From the NCBI GenBank assembly GCA_020637335.1, contig JACJWC010000003.1, forward strand, positions 186,001 through 250,000: a stretch of DNA of 64,000 nucleotides. Direction: 5' to 3'. A program made the position numbers and the translations under genes. Source of the DNA: Acidobacteriota bacterium. GTDB taxonomy: Bacteria > Acidobacteriota > Holophagae > Acanthopleuribacterales > Acanthopleuribacteraceae. Positions 40,739-48,974 of this stretch are shown piece after piece (position 1 is the stretch's first letter; each line of letters opens with the position of its first letter). The notes beneath the pieces are model-generated. The model searched no databases. It was not told where the DNA came from and saw only the letters and a program-made list of their open reading frames with translations.

Positions 40739-42457
40739 TTAAAGCACCGTCTCTTTAACGACTTCTTCAATATTGGTGACACCTTCCATGATTTTCATGA
40801 GCCCGGAGCGCCGCAAACTGATCATACCTTCTTCAATGGACTGCTCACGCAGCTCAACCGCGTTAGCGCCTGTCAAAACCAGTTCGCGCAGGGCATCGCT
40901 CATTTCCATCACTTCGTACAACCCAACACGACCTTTACACCCCGTTTGATTGCAGGTCGGACAGCCATTACCTTCATAGATGGTGGCGTTGGCCGATTCT
41001 TCCTCTGTAAAACCGATATCGAGCAACGCTTTCGCCGGCAGACTGACAGGTGCTTTACAGTCCTTGCACACCCGGCGAACCAATCGTTGGGCGCAAATCA
41101 AGTGGACGGAGGTTGCCACCAAAAACGGTTCGATACCCATATTCATGAGACGATTGATCGTACTCGGCGCATCGTTTGTGTGCAGTGTGGATAAAACCAA
41201 GTGGCCAGTTAAAGAGGCTTTAATCGCAATTTCAGCCGTTTCAAAGTCGCGAATCTCACCCACCAAAATAATGTTGGGATCTTGGCGCAGAAACGAGCGC
41301 AATGCAGCGGCGAAATTTAAGCCGATTTGTTCCTTCATTTGAACCTGGTTGATCCCGGCCATGTTGAATTCAACCGGATCTTCAGCGGTCATAATATTGG
41401 TAGTAGGTTTATTTAACTGTTGAATCGCACTGTACAAGGTATTGGTCTTACCCGATCCGGTAGGCCCTGTAACGAGAACCATTCCCCACGGCCGATTGAT
41501 GGCGCGCGTGAATTTATCCAAAGATTCCCGCTCAAACCCAAGCTTGGTCATATCCAACATCAACTTGTCGGAATCCAACAACCGCATAACAATTTTTTCG
41601 CCAAAAAGGGTCGGCAGAACGGAAACGCGATAGTCCAATTCTTTGCGTCGCCCATCCAAGTTCATTTTCAATTTAATCCGGCCATCTTGTGGCAATCGCT
41701 TTTCAGAAATGTCCAGTTTGGACATGATTTTTACCCGGCTGATAATCGCATCGCGCATGCGCATGGGAGGCGTCATCTGTTCGTGTAAAATACCGTCAAT
41801 ACGATATCGGACCCGAAATTCCTTTTCGTAGGGTTCAATATGGATATCGCTGGCCCCTTTGCGCACGGCATCCGTTAAAACAATGTTGACCAGCTTCACG
41901 ACTGGCGCTTCTTCCGAGGAAGATTCCAGTGTATTGATGTCCAGGTCTTCAGCTTCTTCGATCACCTCAAGGCCCGCGTCTTCAACCTCTTCGGTTTCGA
42001 TATCATCCATGACCTTTTTTAATTCCAAGGCCGTAGTCGATCCGTAATATTTATTGATGGAATCTCGCAGCGCGATTTCACTGGTCACAACTGGTTCAAT
42101 GTTGTACCCGGTCATAAATTTAATATCGTCCATTGCAAACACGTTGCTCGGATCGGTCATCGCCAACGTTAAGGTTGCGCCCTGACGGCTAATAGGCAAA
42201 ACCTGATATTTTTGAGCCACATCAGCCGGGATCAATTTGATAATGTCCCCTTCGATTTGGAAGGCATTGAGATTGATGGCAGGTACACCATATTGTTGGC
42301 TCAGAAATTGAGTTATTTCGTCTTCTTTGCAATACCCTAGTTTGATCAGGGTATAACCAAGCCGACCCCCGTGTTCATTTTGAACGGAAATGGCTTCCTG
42401 CAATTGTTCTTTCGAAATGAGTTTTGCTTGGACGAGTAATTCGCCTAGTTTACTCAC
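40739..42457 (-). CDS. pilB: PilB, pilus extension ATPase
   Basis: A 572-residue GspE/PilB-type assembly ATPase. The N-terminal MshEN domain covers about 1-150, a type that binds cyclic di-GMP in several homologues. The motor has Walker A TGPTGSGKTNT, ILVGEIRDFETAE and HLVLSTLHTNDA. A zinc-binding tetracysteine (CKDC ... CPTC) lies near 470-515. Start is GTG at 42457 with GGAGGG upstream. The gene has its own promoter region (42485-42521) after aroK. Confidence 0.96.
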   Translation of the reverse strand: MSKLGELLVQAKLISKEQLQEAISVQNEHGGRLGYTLIKLGYCKEDEITQFLSQQYGVPAINLNAFQIEGDIIKLIPADVAQKYQVLPISRQGATLTLAMTDPSNVFAMDDIKFMTGYNIEPVVTSEIALRDSINKYYGSTTALELKKVMDDIETEEVEDAGLEVIEEAEDLDINTLESSSEEAPVVKLVNIVLTDAVRKGASDIHIEPYEKEFRVRYRIDGILHEQMTPPMRMRDAIISRVKIMSKLDISEKRLPQDGRIKLKMNLDGRRKELDYRVSVLPTLFGEKIVMRLLDSDKLMLDMTKLGFERESLDKFTRAINRPWGMVLVTGPTGSGKTNTLYSAIQQLNKPTTNIMTAEDPVEFNMAGINQVQMKEQIGLNFAAALRSFLRQDPNIILVGEIRDFETAEIAIKASLTGHLVLSTLHTNDAPSTINRLMNMGIEPFLVATSVHLICAQRLVRRVCKDCKAPVSLPAKALLDIGFTEEESANATIYEGNGCPTCNQTGCKGRVGLYEVMEMSDALRELVLTGANAVELREQSIEEGMISLRRSGLMKIMEGVTNIEEVVKETVL

Positions 42458-42484
42458 AAGCCCTCCAGAATGGAATGTAATAGT

Positions 42485-42521
42485 ATTATAAAGCCTAATT
42501 TCCTTAAGGGGGTAATGTCAA
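42485..42521 (-). promoter_or_regulatory. Promoter region of pilBTC, shared layout with pilM
   Basis: On the minus strand TTGACA (42516-42521) and TATAAT (42485-42490) are both perfect but 25 bp apart. Between them lie TAAGG and TTAG, and TAGGCT stands 18 bp from TTGACA. The pilM upstream region has the same parts with the same 25-bp spacing. Either TTGAC belongs to an activator site or the TAG element serves as the -10. The leader to the GTG start is about 20 bases. Confidence 0.5.
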
Positions 42522-42581
42522 TCTAAACCAAGGGTTTGCCTAGCGCTTTTCCGCTGTTGGCCAACCCGTCTATGATCTATG

Positions 42582-43094
42582 TCACAGCTCTTTCAAAATT
42601 CCAGCACGCAGTACCTCTAAAAGACGGGCTCCCGACTGTATCGGTCTGGCATGAAAGCAAGCCGGGAACGAAACGATACAATCGCTTTGTTGATAATAAA
42701 CCTTGCGTTTAAGGAACAGAGAGACACTTTGTAGCGGGTTTACAGCGAGTGGGCGATTGGCATCCTGCCGCACACGGGCGAGTAAGACAGGCAAAGGCCA
42801 ATCCAAATAAATGACTTTACCCGATCGCGCCATCAATGCGCGATTGTCCGCCTTCAGCCAAGTTCCACCACCCAAAGCCACAACCCAATCACTACCAACA
42901 GACTGAAGCGCTAGGGTTTCCAGCTCGCGAAAACGGGCTTCGCCCCATTGGTTAAATATTTCCGGAATCGATCGGCCTGCATTTGCAACAATCGCGGCAT
43001 CCAAATCAACAAAAGTGCGGCCTAAAGCCTGTGCAAGTTGCAACCCCAAACTGGATTTGCCCGAACCCATAAAACCGTTTAAGTAAAGGTTCAC
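42582..43094 (-). CDS. aroK: Shikimate kinase
   Basis: A 170-residue enzyme that phosphorylates shikimate on the way to chorismate. It shows Walker A GFMGSGKSS at residues 6-14, the shikimate-binding DLDAAI and FRELE, and the GGGTWL loop. The lid Arg region (RPLA) is present. The start is read as GTG at 43094 (V-N-L-Y-L-N-G-F), seven bases after the accC stop, with only a weak AGGT; an upstream reading would run antisense-like deep into accC and lacks the family start. aroK beside pil genes is a known synteny in proteobacteria. Confidence 0.93.
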   Translation of the reverse strand: MNLYLNGFMGSGKSSLGLQLAQALGRTFVDLDAAIVANAGRSIPEIFNQWGEARFRELETLALQSVGSDWVVALGGGTWLKADNRALMARSGKVIYLDWPLPVLLARVRQDANRPLAVNPLQSVSLFLKRKVYYQQSDCIVSFPACFHARPIQSGARLLEVLRAGILKEL

Positions 43095-43101
43095 CTTGTA
43101 C

Positions 43102-44454
43102 CTACTTGTTGCGGTATTGCTCCATGAACAGTTCCATAAACTTGGTCGAGAATTCGCCTTTTTGGAAGTTCGCATCTTCCAGGATGGCCAAGTGTAACGG
43201 AATATTGTTGCTGATACCTTCAATTACCGTCATGCCAAGAGCGCGTTTCATCCGGGCGATTGCCTCTGTGCGGCTGGCGCCATGCGACATGACTTTAGCA
43301 ATCATGCTGTCGTAATTCGGGGGCACCCGGTAGCCTGCATATACGGCGCTATCAACTCGAATTCCAGGCCCACCGGGCGGATGAAAATGTTCAATTAGGC
43401 CGGGAGAGGGGCGGAAATTAAATGGATCTTCCGCATTGACCCGGCACTCTATGGCATGACCTTGGATTTGGATTTGTTTTTGATCAAAATCCAAATGTTC
43501 ACCCGCTGCAATTCGAATTTGCCATTTCACCAAGTCGACCCCCGTAACCAGTTCGGTTACCCCGTGTTCAACCTGAATGCGTGTGTTCATCTCCATAAAA
43601 TAAAATTTGCCGTCATCGTCCAGCAAAAACTCAACGGTTCCAGCACCGCGATATTGGGTTGCCTCTGCAGCCTTAACTGCAGCTTCACCCATTTTTTTGC
43701 GCAGGCTACTGGACAACACAGGAGAGGGCGCTTCTTCAATAATCTTTTGGTGCCTGCGTTGGATACTACATTCCCGTTCGCCTAGATAAAGGGTTTTGCC
43801 ATGGTGGTCGGCCAAAACCTGAATTTCAATATGACGGGGATTCGTGAGGTATTTCTCTATATAAACCTCACTGTTACCAAAGGCAATTTCAGCTTCAGAT
43901 TGTGCTGTGGAGATGGATCGTTCTAAATCCGATTCCTCACGTACGATGCGCATACCGCGTCCACCACCACCTGCGCTGGCCTTAACAATGACCGGTAGGC
44001 CAATAGCTTTGGCCACTTTTACCGCAGATTCGAGATCGCCAATCGGACCATCGGATCCGGGTAAAATCGGCACACCCGCTTTTTGCATGGTGCGTTTGGC
44101 CTCAGCTTTATTGCCCATCAACCGAATAGAGTGCGCAGTAGGTCCAATAAACTGCAGTTGGCAGGACTCCGCAACTTCGACAAAATGCGCATTTTCCGAC
44201 AAAAAGCCATACCCGGGGTGAATCGCCTGTGCGCCGGTAATTTCCGCTGCAGAAATAATGGCCGGAATATTAAGGTAACTCTGAGCGGAGGGCGCAGGAC
44301 CGATGCAGATGTCTTCATCTGCAAACCGACGATGCAAGGCATAGCGGTCGGCCTGCGAGTAGACCGCAACGGTTTGAATCCCTAGATCACGACAGGCCCA
44401 AATAACTCGAAGCGCGATTTCACCGCGATTGGCAATTAAGATCTTTTCAAACAT
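43102..44454 (-). CDS. accC: Biotin carboxylase subunit of acetyl-CoA carboxylase
   Basis: A 450-residue ATP-grasp enzyme that carboxylates biotin on AccB, the first step of fatty acid synthesis. It starts with FEKILIANRGEIALRV and shows IHPGYGFLSEN, the glycine-rich ATP loop ASAGGGGRGMRIV, ECSIQRRHQK and the catalytic MNTRIQVEHGVTE. ATG at 44454 is chosen because GAGG lies upstream and homologues start at this motif; longer readings overlap the accB stop. accB ends eight bases upstream. Confidence 0.97.
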   Translation of the reverse strand: MFEKILIANRGEIALRVIWACRDLGIQTVAVYSQADRYALHRRFADEDICIGPAPSAQSYLNIPAIISAAEITGAQAIHPGYGFLSENAHFVEVAESCQLQFIGPTAHSIRLMGNKAEAKRTMQKAGVPILPGSDGPIGDLESAVKVAKAIGLPVIVKASAGGGGRGMRIVREESDLERSISTAQSEAEIAFGNSEVYIEKYLTNPRHIEIQVLADHHGKTLYLGERECSIQRRHQKIIEEAPSPVLSSSLRKKMGEAAVKAAEATQYRGAGTVEFLLDDDGKFYFMEMNTRIQVEHGVTELVTGVDLVKWQIRIAAGEHLDFDQKQIQIQGHAIECRVNAEDPFNFRPSPGLIEHFHPPGGPGIRVDSAVYAGYRVPPNYDSMIAKVMSHGASRTEAIARMKRALGMTVIEGISNNIPLHLAILEDANFQKGEFSTKFMELFMEQYRNK

Positions 44455-44461
44455 ATTTGCC

Positions 44462-44911
44462 TCAAACAGATTTGATGGCAAATATTTTTTGGCCAAACTC
44501 AACGGGTTGAGCGTTTTCAACGAGGATTTTCACAATTTCCCCCGAATACTCACTCTGAATTTCGTTCATGAGTTTCATCGCCTCAATGATACAAAGCGTT
44601 TGACCTGGCGATACGTGCTGACCCACTTTCACAAAGGGTTCGGACTGAGGGTTTGGTGCGGCATAAAAAGTACCAACAATTGGGGATGTCACGTAAAGCA
44701 GATTGTCTTCTGCGGGTTCGGCAGGCAAGGTAACCGGAATGGACCCGACTGAAGGCTGGGCCATACTTTCAATCTGCTGGGCGATTGGAGCCACAGAGCC
44801 CGCCATATCTTGTTTCATTTTGAAACAAAACCCCTCACGTTCGATGTGGAGGTACTGGATCTTGCTTTTGGCAAAAAGCTGCATGATCTCTTTGATTTCG
44901 GCGAATTCCAT
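44462..44911 (-). CDS. accB: Biotin carboxyl carrier protein of acetyl-CoA carboxylase
   Basis: A 149-residue carrier of normal length. The N-terminal helix region (about 1-40), a Pro/Ala-rich linker and the biotinyl domain (about 75-149) are visible. The biotin lysine is in EAMKLMNEI near residue 114. It is followed by accC and has its own promoter candidate in the 91-bp gap before it, which separates it from the Roadblock gene. Confidence 0.96.
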   Translation of the reverse strand: MEFAEIKEIMQLFAKSKIQYLHIEREGFCFKMKQDMAGSVAPIAQQIESMAQPSVGSIPVTLPAEPAEDNLLYVTSPIVGTFYAAPNPQSEPFVKVGQHVSPGQTLCIIEAMKLMNEIQSEYSGEIVKILVENAQPVEFGQKIFAIKSV

Positions 44912-44961
44912 GTGGAAACCCCTCTCTCTTTTGACAATACTGGCTCAAAACGGACTTTTGG

Positions 44962-44989
44962 ATCTTAGCGGATCTCTTAAAAAAGTCAA
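44962..44989 (-). promoter_or_regulatory. Promoter of accBC
   Basis: On the minus strand TTGACT (44984-44989) and TAAGAT (44962-44967) are separated by 16 bp, matching the sigma-70 consensus in five and four of six bases. Transcription would start near 44955, about 45 bases before accB. The promoter lets accBC-aroK be expressed apart from the pilus genes upstream. Confidence 0.48.
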
Positions 44990-45002
44990 GTAAGGCAAGG
45001 CC

Positions 45003-45353
45003 TTAGGTGACATTCACGTAGCATTCCAAAGACTTGATTTTAAGCAGATATTTCAGTTTCCCAATTTCAGTTGGATCGGTATGGGTACCCAATAGAAAAT
45101 ACTCTTCATTGACCATCTGCAACACGAGATGACGATCACGGAAACAGAAAGTGAATTGGTTGATCGCGCCGGAGCCCAATTCGGTACCTAAGCGATTGCA
45201 CTCATTCAGAAGGGTCGTAGCCTCAACAATCAGCAACTCATCCATAGGGCCTTCTTTGAGTTTGGCCACTACGATTCCATCAGTCCCAGCCAGAAAAACA
45301 TTTTCGATACCAGGTACCCGATCCGAAATCTCGACGAGAATCTCACGAAACAT
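45003..45353 (-). CDS. Roadblock/LC7-domain protein (MglB-like)
   Basis: A 116-residue single-domain protein with the Roadblock/LC7 pattern: an N-terminal helix (FREILVEISDRVPG), then VFLAGTDGIVVA, a central helix and two further strands. Such proteins dimerise and act on small Ras-like GTPases; MglB of Myxococcus is the GAP for MglA and sets polarity of type IV pili. No MglA-type GTPase is in the window. Its ATG lies inside the end of the TPR gene (11-bp overlap), so it is translated together with it, downstream of pilQ. Confidence 0.75.
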   Translation of the reverse strand: MFREILVEISDRVPGIENVFLAGTDGIVVAKLKEGPMDELLIVEATTLLNECNRLGTELGSGAINQFTFCFRDRHLVLQMVNEEYFLLGTHTDPTEIGKLKYLLKIKSLECYVNVT

Positions 45354-46263
45354 GATGCATTTCCTTTATTCGGCGCAACCAATGCGAGAGTATTCTGATT
45401 TTTTTGGCACTTTTGCTTTCGTTTTGGAGCATAGCATCCATTTTTTCGAGCTGCGAGTGTAAGTCGGGATCTTCTTCACCCTGCCGTATCCGATTCAGGA
45501 TTGCCCGCGCATCTTCCAGGTGTCCTTGCTGTTTATAAAGTTGGGCCACCAGTAGGTTATCAAAATCATCGGAGGATGTATGCTCCTCCGCCACAACCTG
45601 AGGTTCCGAGGGTGTGGCTGGCTGGACATCATGGGCTGGATGCAAGGACCCTTCATGGGCCTGATGCATTAATGATTCAAATTCCGCAAGCGGATCCGGT
45701 TCAGAGGAAGTTACAGTAGGAACTGCAGGTGCGGACGAAAAGGGTTCATTTCGGGTAAACCGTTCTTGGTGATAATCCTCATAAACCGCAGGTTCTACTG
45801 CAGGCGTCTCAGGAAACGGCTCAGCTTGGGGTTCTTCTTGCTGCTTCTTTTGGACAACTGGCGCCAATTGAGCTCGCAAAGCGGCAAGTTGATCTTGAAT
45901 TTGCTCGCTGGGGTCCCATAACAAAAGGCGTTCAAGAAATGGAATAGCTTGCGTTGGCCGCTCCATTTTTTGAAATAGTTCAACCAAGCTGTGAAGCACA
46001 GGAATATTGTCCGGATCCAATTGATTGGCTTGGCGAAGCGTTGCCTCAGCGTCATTGAGCTGATCACAAGCCAACTGGCTACGCCCCAAACAAACCAATC
46101 CGGGAAGATAATGGGGATGATTGACCAACCCCGCTTGACACACCCCGATCGCCTCGCCGTACCGCCCACTTTTACGGTATTCCTCGGCCAAACGAAGAAA
46201 GACCCGAGAATTCGGGTCTTTCTTCCACTGGTTTTCCAGCAATTCGATCAGGTGTTGGTTCAT
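45343..46263 (-). CDS. TPR protein of the pilus operon
   Basis: A 306-residue cytoplasmic protein. Residues 1-125 hold three to four tetratricopeptide repeats (VFLRLAEEYRKSGRYGEAI, YLPGLVCLGRSQL, PVLHSLVELFQKM). A long acidic, Pro-rich linker follows (about 130-235), then another helical repeat (NLLVAQLYKQQGHLEDARAIL). Start and stop overlap the lipoprotein and Roadblock genes, so all three belong to the pilM-Q transcript. It may link the pilus machine to the Roadblock protein. Confidence 0.8.
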   Translation of the reverse strand: MNQHLIELLENQWKKDPNSRVFLRLAEEYRKSGRYGEAIGVCQAGLVNHPHYLPGLVCLGRSQLACDQLNDAEATLRQANQLDPDNIPVLHSLVELFQKMERPTQAIPFLERLLLWDPSEQIQDQLAALRAQLAPVVQKKQQEEPQAEPFPETPAVEPAVYEDYHQERFTRNEPFSSAPAVPTVTSSEPDPLAEFESLMHQAHEGSLHPAHDVQPATPSEPQVVAEEHTSSDDFDNLLVAQLYKQQGHLEDARAILNRIRQGEEDPDLHSQLEKMDAMLQNESKSAKKIRILSHWLRRIKEMHHVS

Positions 46264-48950
46264 TAGTTTACGCTTTCAACCTGAAGGGTAACCAGTACAT
46301 TTTCAAAGACATTGTCTTCGTCCTGGGCTTCGAAGTCGATTTGGTAAATACGAACCTGGCCATTGACAATTGGCAGATTGTAGGTGCCGCCATTATTGGA
46401 TTGGAAGCTGTTCACATCAAATGTCATGCTCCAACGTGAAACACCGTTCGAAATTGGCGCCGTGCTTGAGCCTGTATCAGCTGCAGGCGACGGCCAATAG
46501 TTTCGGAAGATGAGCTCCCCAAAATTCTCATTGTCTGTACTTGGACTAATGAAATTTCGGGTGAACTCAATACTGGCAATCGAACCAGGGTTACCACTGC
46601 CATGCTCAAGGTCAAGCACGGCCGAAAGTGCAGGAGCCGGAATCGTTAACTCGTGGTCGACAAAGAAAGCTCCAGCGACACCGGTTGAGGTTCCCGTATA
46701 GTTGAGGTAAAACGCCAGACGGTCGGTACCAGTGACCGTACCCGTTCCGTTGTTGTATAGGCCAATGTGAGGAAAGGTGATCGTGCCATCGGTTGTGGTC
46801 TGATATTCAACCCGCAGAATAGCAATTGCCGTTTGTTTGGGTTCAGGACCTTCTTCACTGACCTCAATTTTGAAAACGACAGCGTCATCGGTCGAGTCCG
46901 GATCGTCCTGGAACTGAATGGCCACATCGCGGGTTCCTTCAGCACCCATATTGATCACACCGGTGGTCGCATTTACGGTGCCGTCGAGGGTACCTCCGCG
47001 GTCACCCGCAATGATCGAAACAGTGTAGCTCAGTACTGAAGTGTCCTGATCGGTGACACGGAACGAGAGCACCCCATCCTGACCCGGCAACAAACCCGCT
47101 CCCGGGTTGCCCGGTGTAAAAAGGACCCGGTCAATTACGGGTGCGTTAAAGGTAGGACCGCCATTGGTAGTAAAGGTTACTAGGCGAACGCTTCGATTAG
47201 TAAATGCTGTATTGCCATAACTGGTGTTGTCGTATGCATTGATTTGGAACGTTAAGTGACCACTGTTGTTATCATCTTGGTCAGCAAAACTGACGGAGCC
47301 ATCACCATGTCCACCATCAACACGTCCCAACGAAGGGCCAAAGAATGCATTGTCACCTGCAATCAACTTCACAGTCCAAGTACAATCCTCATTTTCAGGA
47401 TCATCCAGCCGAAATGAGAAGGCACCAGCATCCCCGTTATCGATGTTTGCCGATGGCGACTGTTGAATGTTGCTGATTATTACCGGATCATTGATGTCTT
47501 CTGCAGTAACGGTAACCGATAAAGACGCATTTGCCACAATTCCGCCACCTACTCCTGTCACGGCTAAGGTGAACGGATTGGCTCCCATGCGATTTAACGG
47601 TGGGGTCAGGAAACTTTCTCGACCAGTTACGTCCTTGGCCTGGCCATTGATGGGAAACAGTTCGACTTTTTCATAATCACCAACAACTTTCCAGTAAAGG
47701 GCGACTTGTTGGTACAGGGAAACGGAGGTTTGAGAGGCAGTAAAGAAAACGATAGTCGGATCCTCGGTGGTCACGCCACCTGTTACCGAAATCGGTTGAT
47801 CCAAAAACTGGCTTTCTTCGGATTGATTGGAGGATTTAGTTGCGCGAAGGATGGGCCGGACAGAGGCCTCTGGTGTAACAGTTACGCTGTCAAAGCTGAG
47901 GTTTTTCCCAGTGAAATCAACGGGCACACCCGAGAAACTGCTGGGAATCATTTCCAAGCCAGTTGGACCATTGGATACCACCCAACTCAGATTCACTGAG
48001 TCGCCGGCCGTAATGGCATAGCGGCTAGAGAAAAATTCATCGATCGCAACCGGGTTCGTTGTTGGTGCATCGCGAACCACGGCAATAACAGGACCACCCG
48101 TTTGCTGAACGGTACCAAATTGATTGGCAACGATTAAAGTTGCCTCAGGGAATGCAACAGCTGCTTGATTTTGATATTGCGGCAGCAAGTAGCTTGTATT
48201 GAGACTGAAATCACCCACGGGGAAATCACTGCCCGACAAGGAGTAGGTGCTGCCGAATGGTGATACTAAGAACCCGCCAGTAATGAAACCACCAGCCACC
48301 CAAGTGGCTGCCCAATCACTGCCCAAAGCAAAATCCTGGAGGTAATTGAAGGAGATAATGGAAGGCAGTAAGTCATCGTAAGGCAAAAACGTCCCACACA
48401 AGATAACGAACCCAGTGGTTGCTTGGACTTTTTGCCCGGCTAAATTGTGGCCGTAACAAGTCAACTTGGCTTGGAACTCTACCCCTTGACGCGGGTTTGC
48501 AGCGAAGGATTGGCCTAAAGCCCCGAAAACTTTTTCAAAGGTCGAAACAATTGGAAATTCGGAGGATGCAAATTCTCCAAAGGCAAACTGCGCATCAAGT
48601 GGGCCGGTGACTCGGGAAAGTCCCGGAGTCCCCCCATCCGTACGTGTGAAGGTCAGTTCGAAACTGTCCATTACAACAGTGCCGACTGTTGGATTGACGG
48701 AGTCAAATGCGGAACCAGAGGTTATCTCGACAACGCCGGTAGTCGCCGTAACGTTTTTAACCATCTCTACTTCCACATACTCATTATTGTCCGATGGTGA
48801 GGTACCCACAATACCGAGGAAGTTAATCCGGATAAAGATGGAGACGTCCTCACTATTGTCATTGGCACCTCCGCCACAGCTGGAAAGAACCAAGAGCAGC
48901 AAGAAGCAATGTAAAACTATCAATATATTTTTGAGTTTATTGGGAAACAT
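46263..48950 (-). CDS. Large lipoprotein with Ig/cadherin-like repeats
   Basis: An 895-residue lipoprotein. The signal ends in LLVLSSCGGG, a good lipobox. The chain is rich in Thr, Gly, Asp and Ser and looks beta-sandwich throughout. Two similar Ig-like units lie at about 290-385 and 390-490 (SVNLSWVV and QVALYWKV as matching strands), and two cadherin-like units follow at about 490-600 and 610-720 (FSFRLDDPENED, LSFRVTDQD). Asp-rich loops suggest calcium binding. It lies between pilQ and the TPR gene with a 24-bp gap, so it is probably a surface partner of the pilus or an adhesin. I do not recognise a named family. Confidence 0.75.
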   Translation of the reverse strand: MFPNKLKNILIVLHCFLLLLVLSSCGGGANDNSEDVSIFIRINFLGIVGTSPSDNNEYVEVEMVKNVTATTGVVEITSGSAFDSVNPTVGTVVMDSFELTFTRTDGGTPGLSRVTGPLDAQFAFGEFASSEFPIVSTFEKVFGALGQSFAANPRQGVEFQAKLTCYGHNLAGQKVQATTGFVILCGTFLPYDDLLPSIISFNYLQDFALGSDWAATWVAGGFITGGFLVSPFGSTYSLSGSDFPVGDFSLNTSYLLPQYQNQAAVAFPEATLIVANQFGTVQQTGGPVIAVVRDAPTTNPVAIDEFFSSRYAITAGDSVNLSWVVSNGPTGLEMIPSSFSGVPVDFTGKNLSFDSVTVTPEASVRPILRATKSSNQSEESQFLDQPISVTGGVTTEDPTIVFFTASQTSVSLYQQVALYWKVVGDYEKVELFPINGQAKDVTGRESFLTPPLNRMGANPFTLAVTGVGGGIVANASLSVTVTAEDINDPVIISNIQQSPSANIDNGDAGAFSFRLDDPENEDCTWTVKLIAGDNAFFGPSLGRVDGGHGDGSVSFADQDDNNSGHLTFQINAYDNTSYGNTAFTNRSVRLVTFTTNGGPTFNAPVIDRVLFTPGNPGAGLLPGQDGVLSFRVTDQDTSVLSYTVSIIAGDRGGTLDGTVNATTGVINMGAEGTRDVAIQFQDDPDSTDDAVVFKIEVSEEGPEPKQTAIAILRVEYQTTTDGTITFPHIGLYNNGTGTVTGTDRLAFYLNYTGTSTGVAGAFFVDHELTIPAPALSAVLDLEHGSGNPGSIASIEFTRNFISPSTDNENFGELIFRNYWPSPAADTGSSTAPISNGVSRWSMTFDVNSFQSNNGGTYNLPIVNGQVRIYQIDFEAQDEDNVFENVLVTLQVESVN

Positions 48951-48974
48951 AAATCACCACCACCTATGCCATTT

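Noticed and set aside
43095..43223. N-terminal extension of shikimate kinase by 43 residues
   Set aside because: It lies wholly inside accC in another frame, and the Trp/Ser/Arg-rich sequence is unlike any shikimate kinase.
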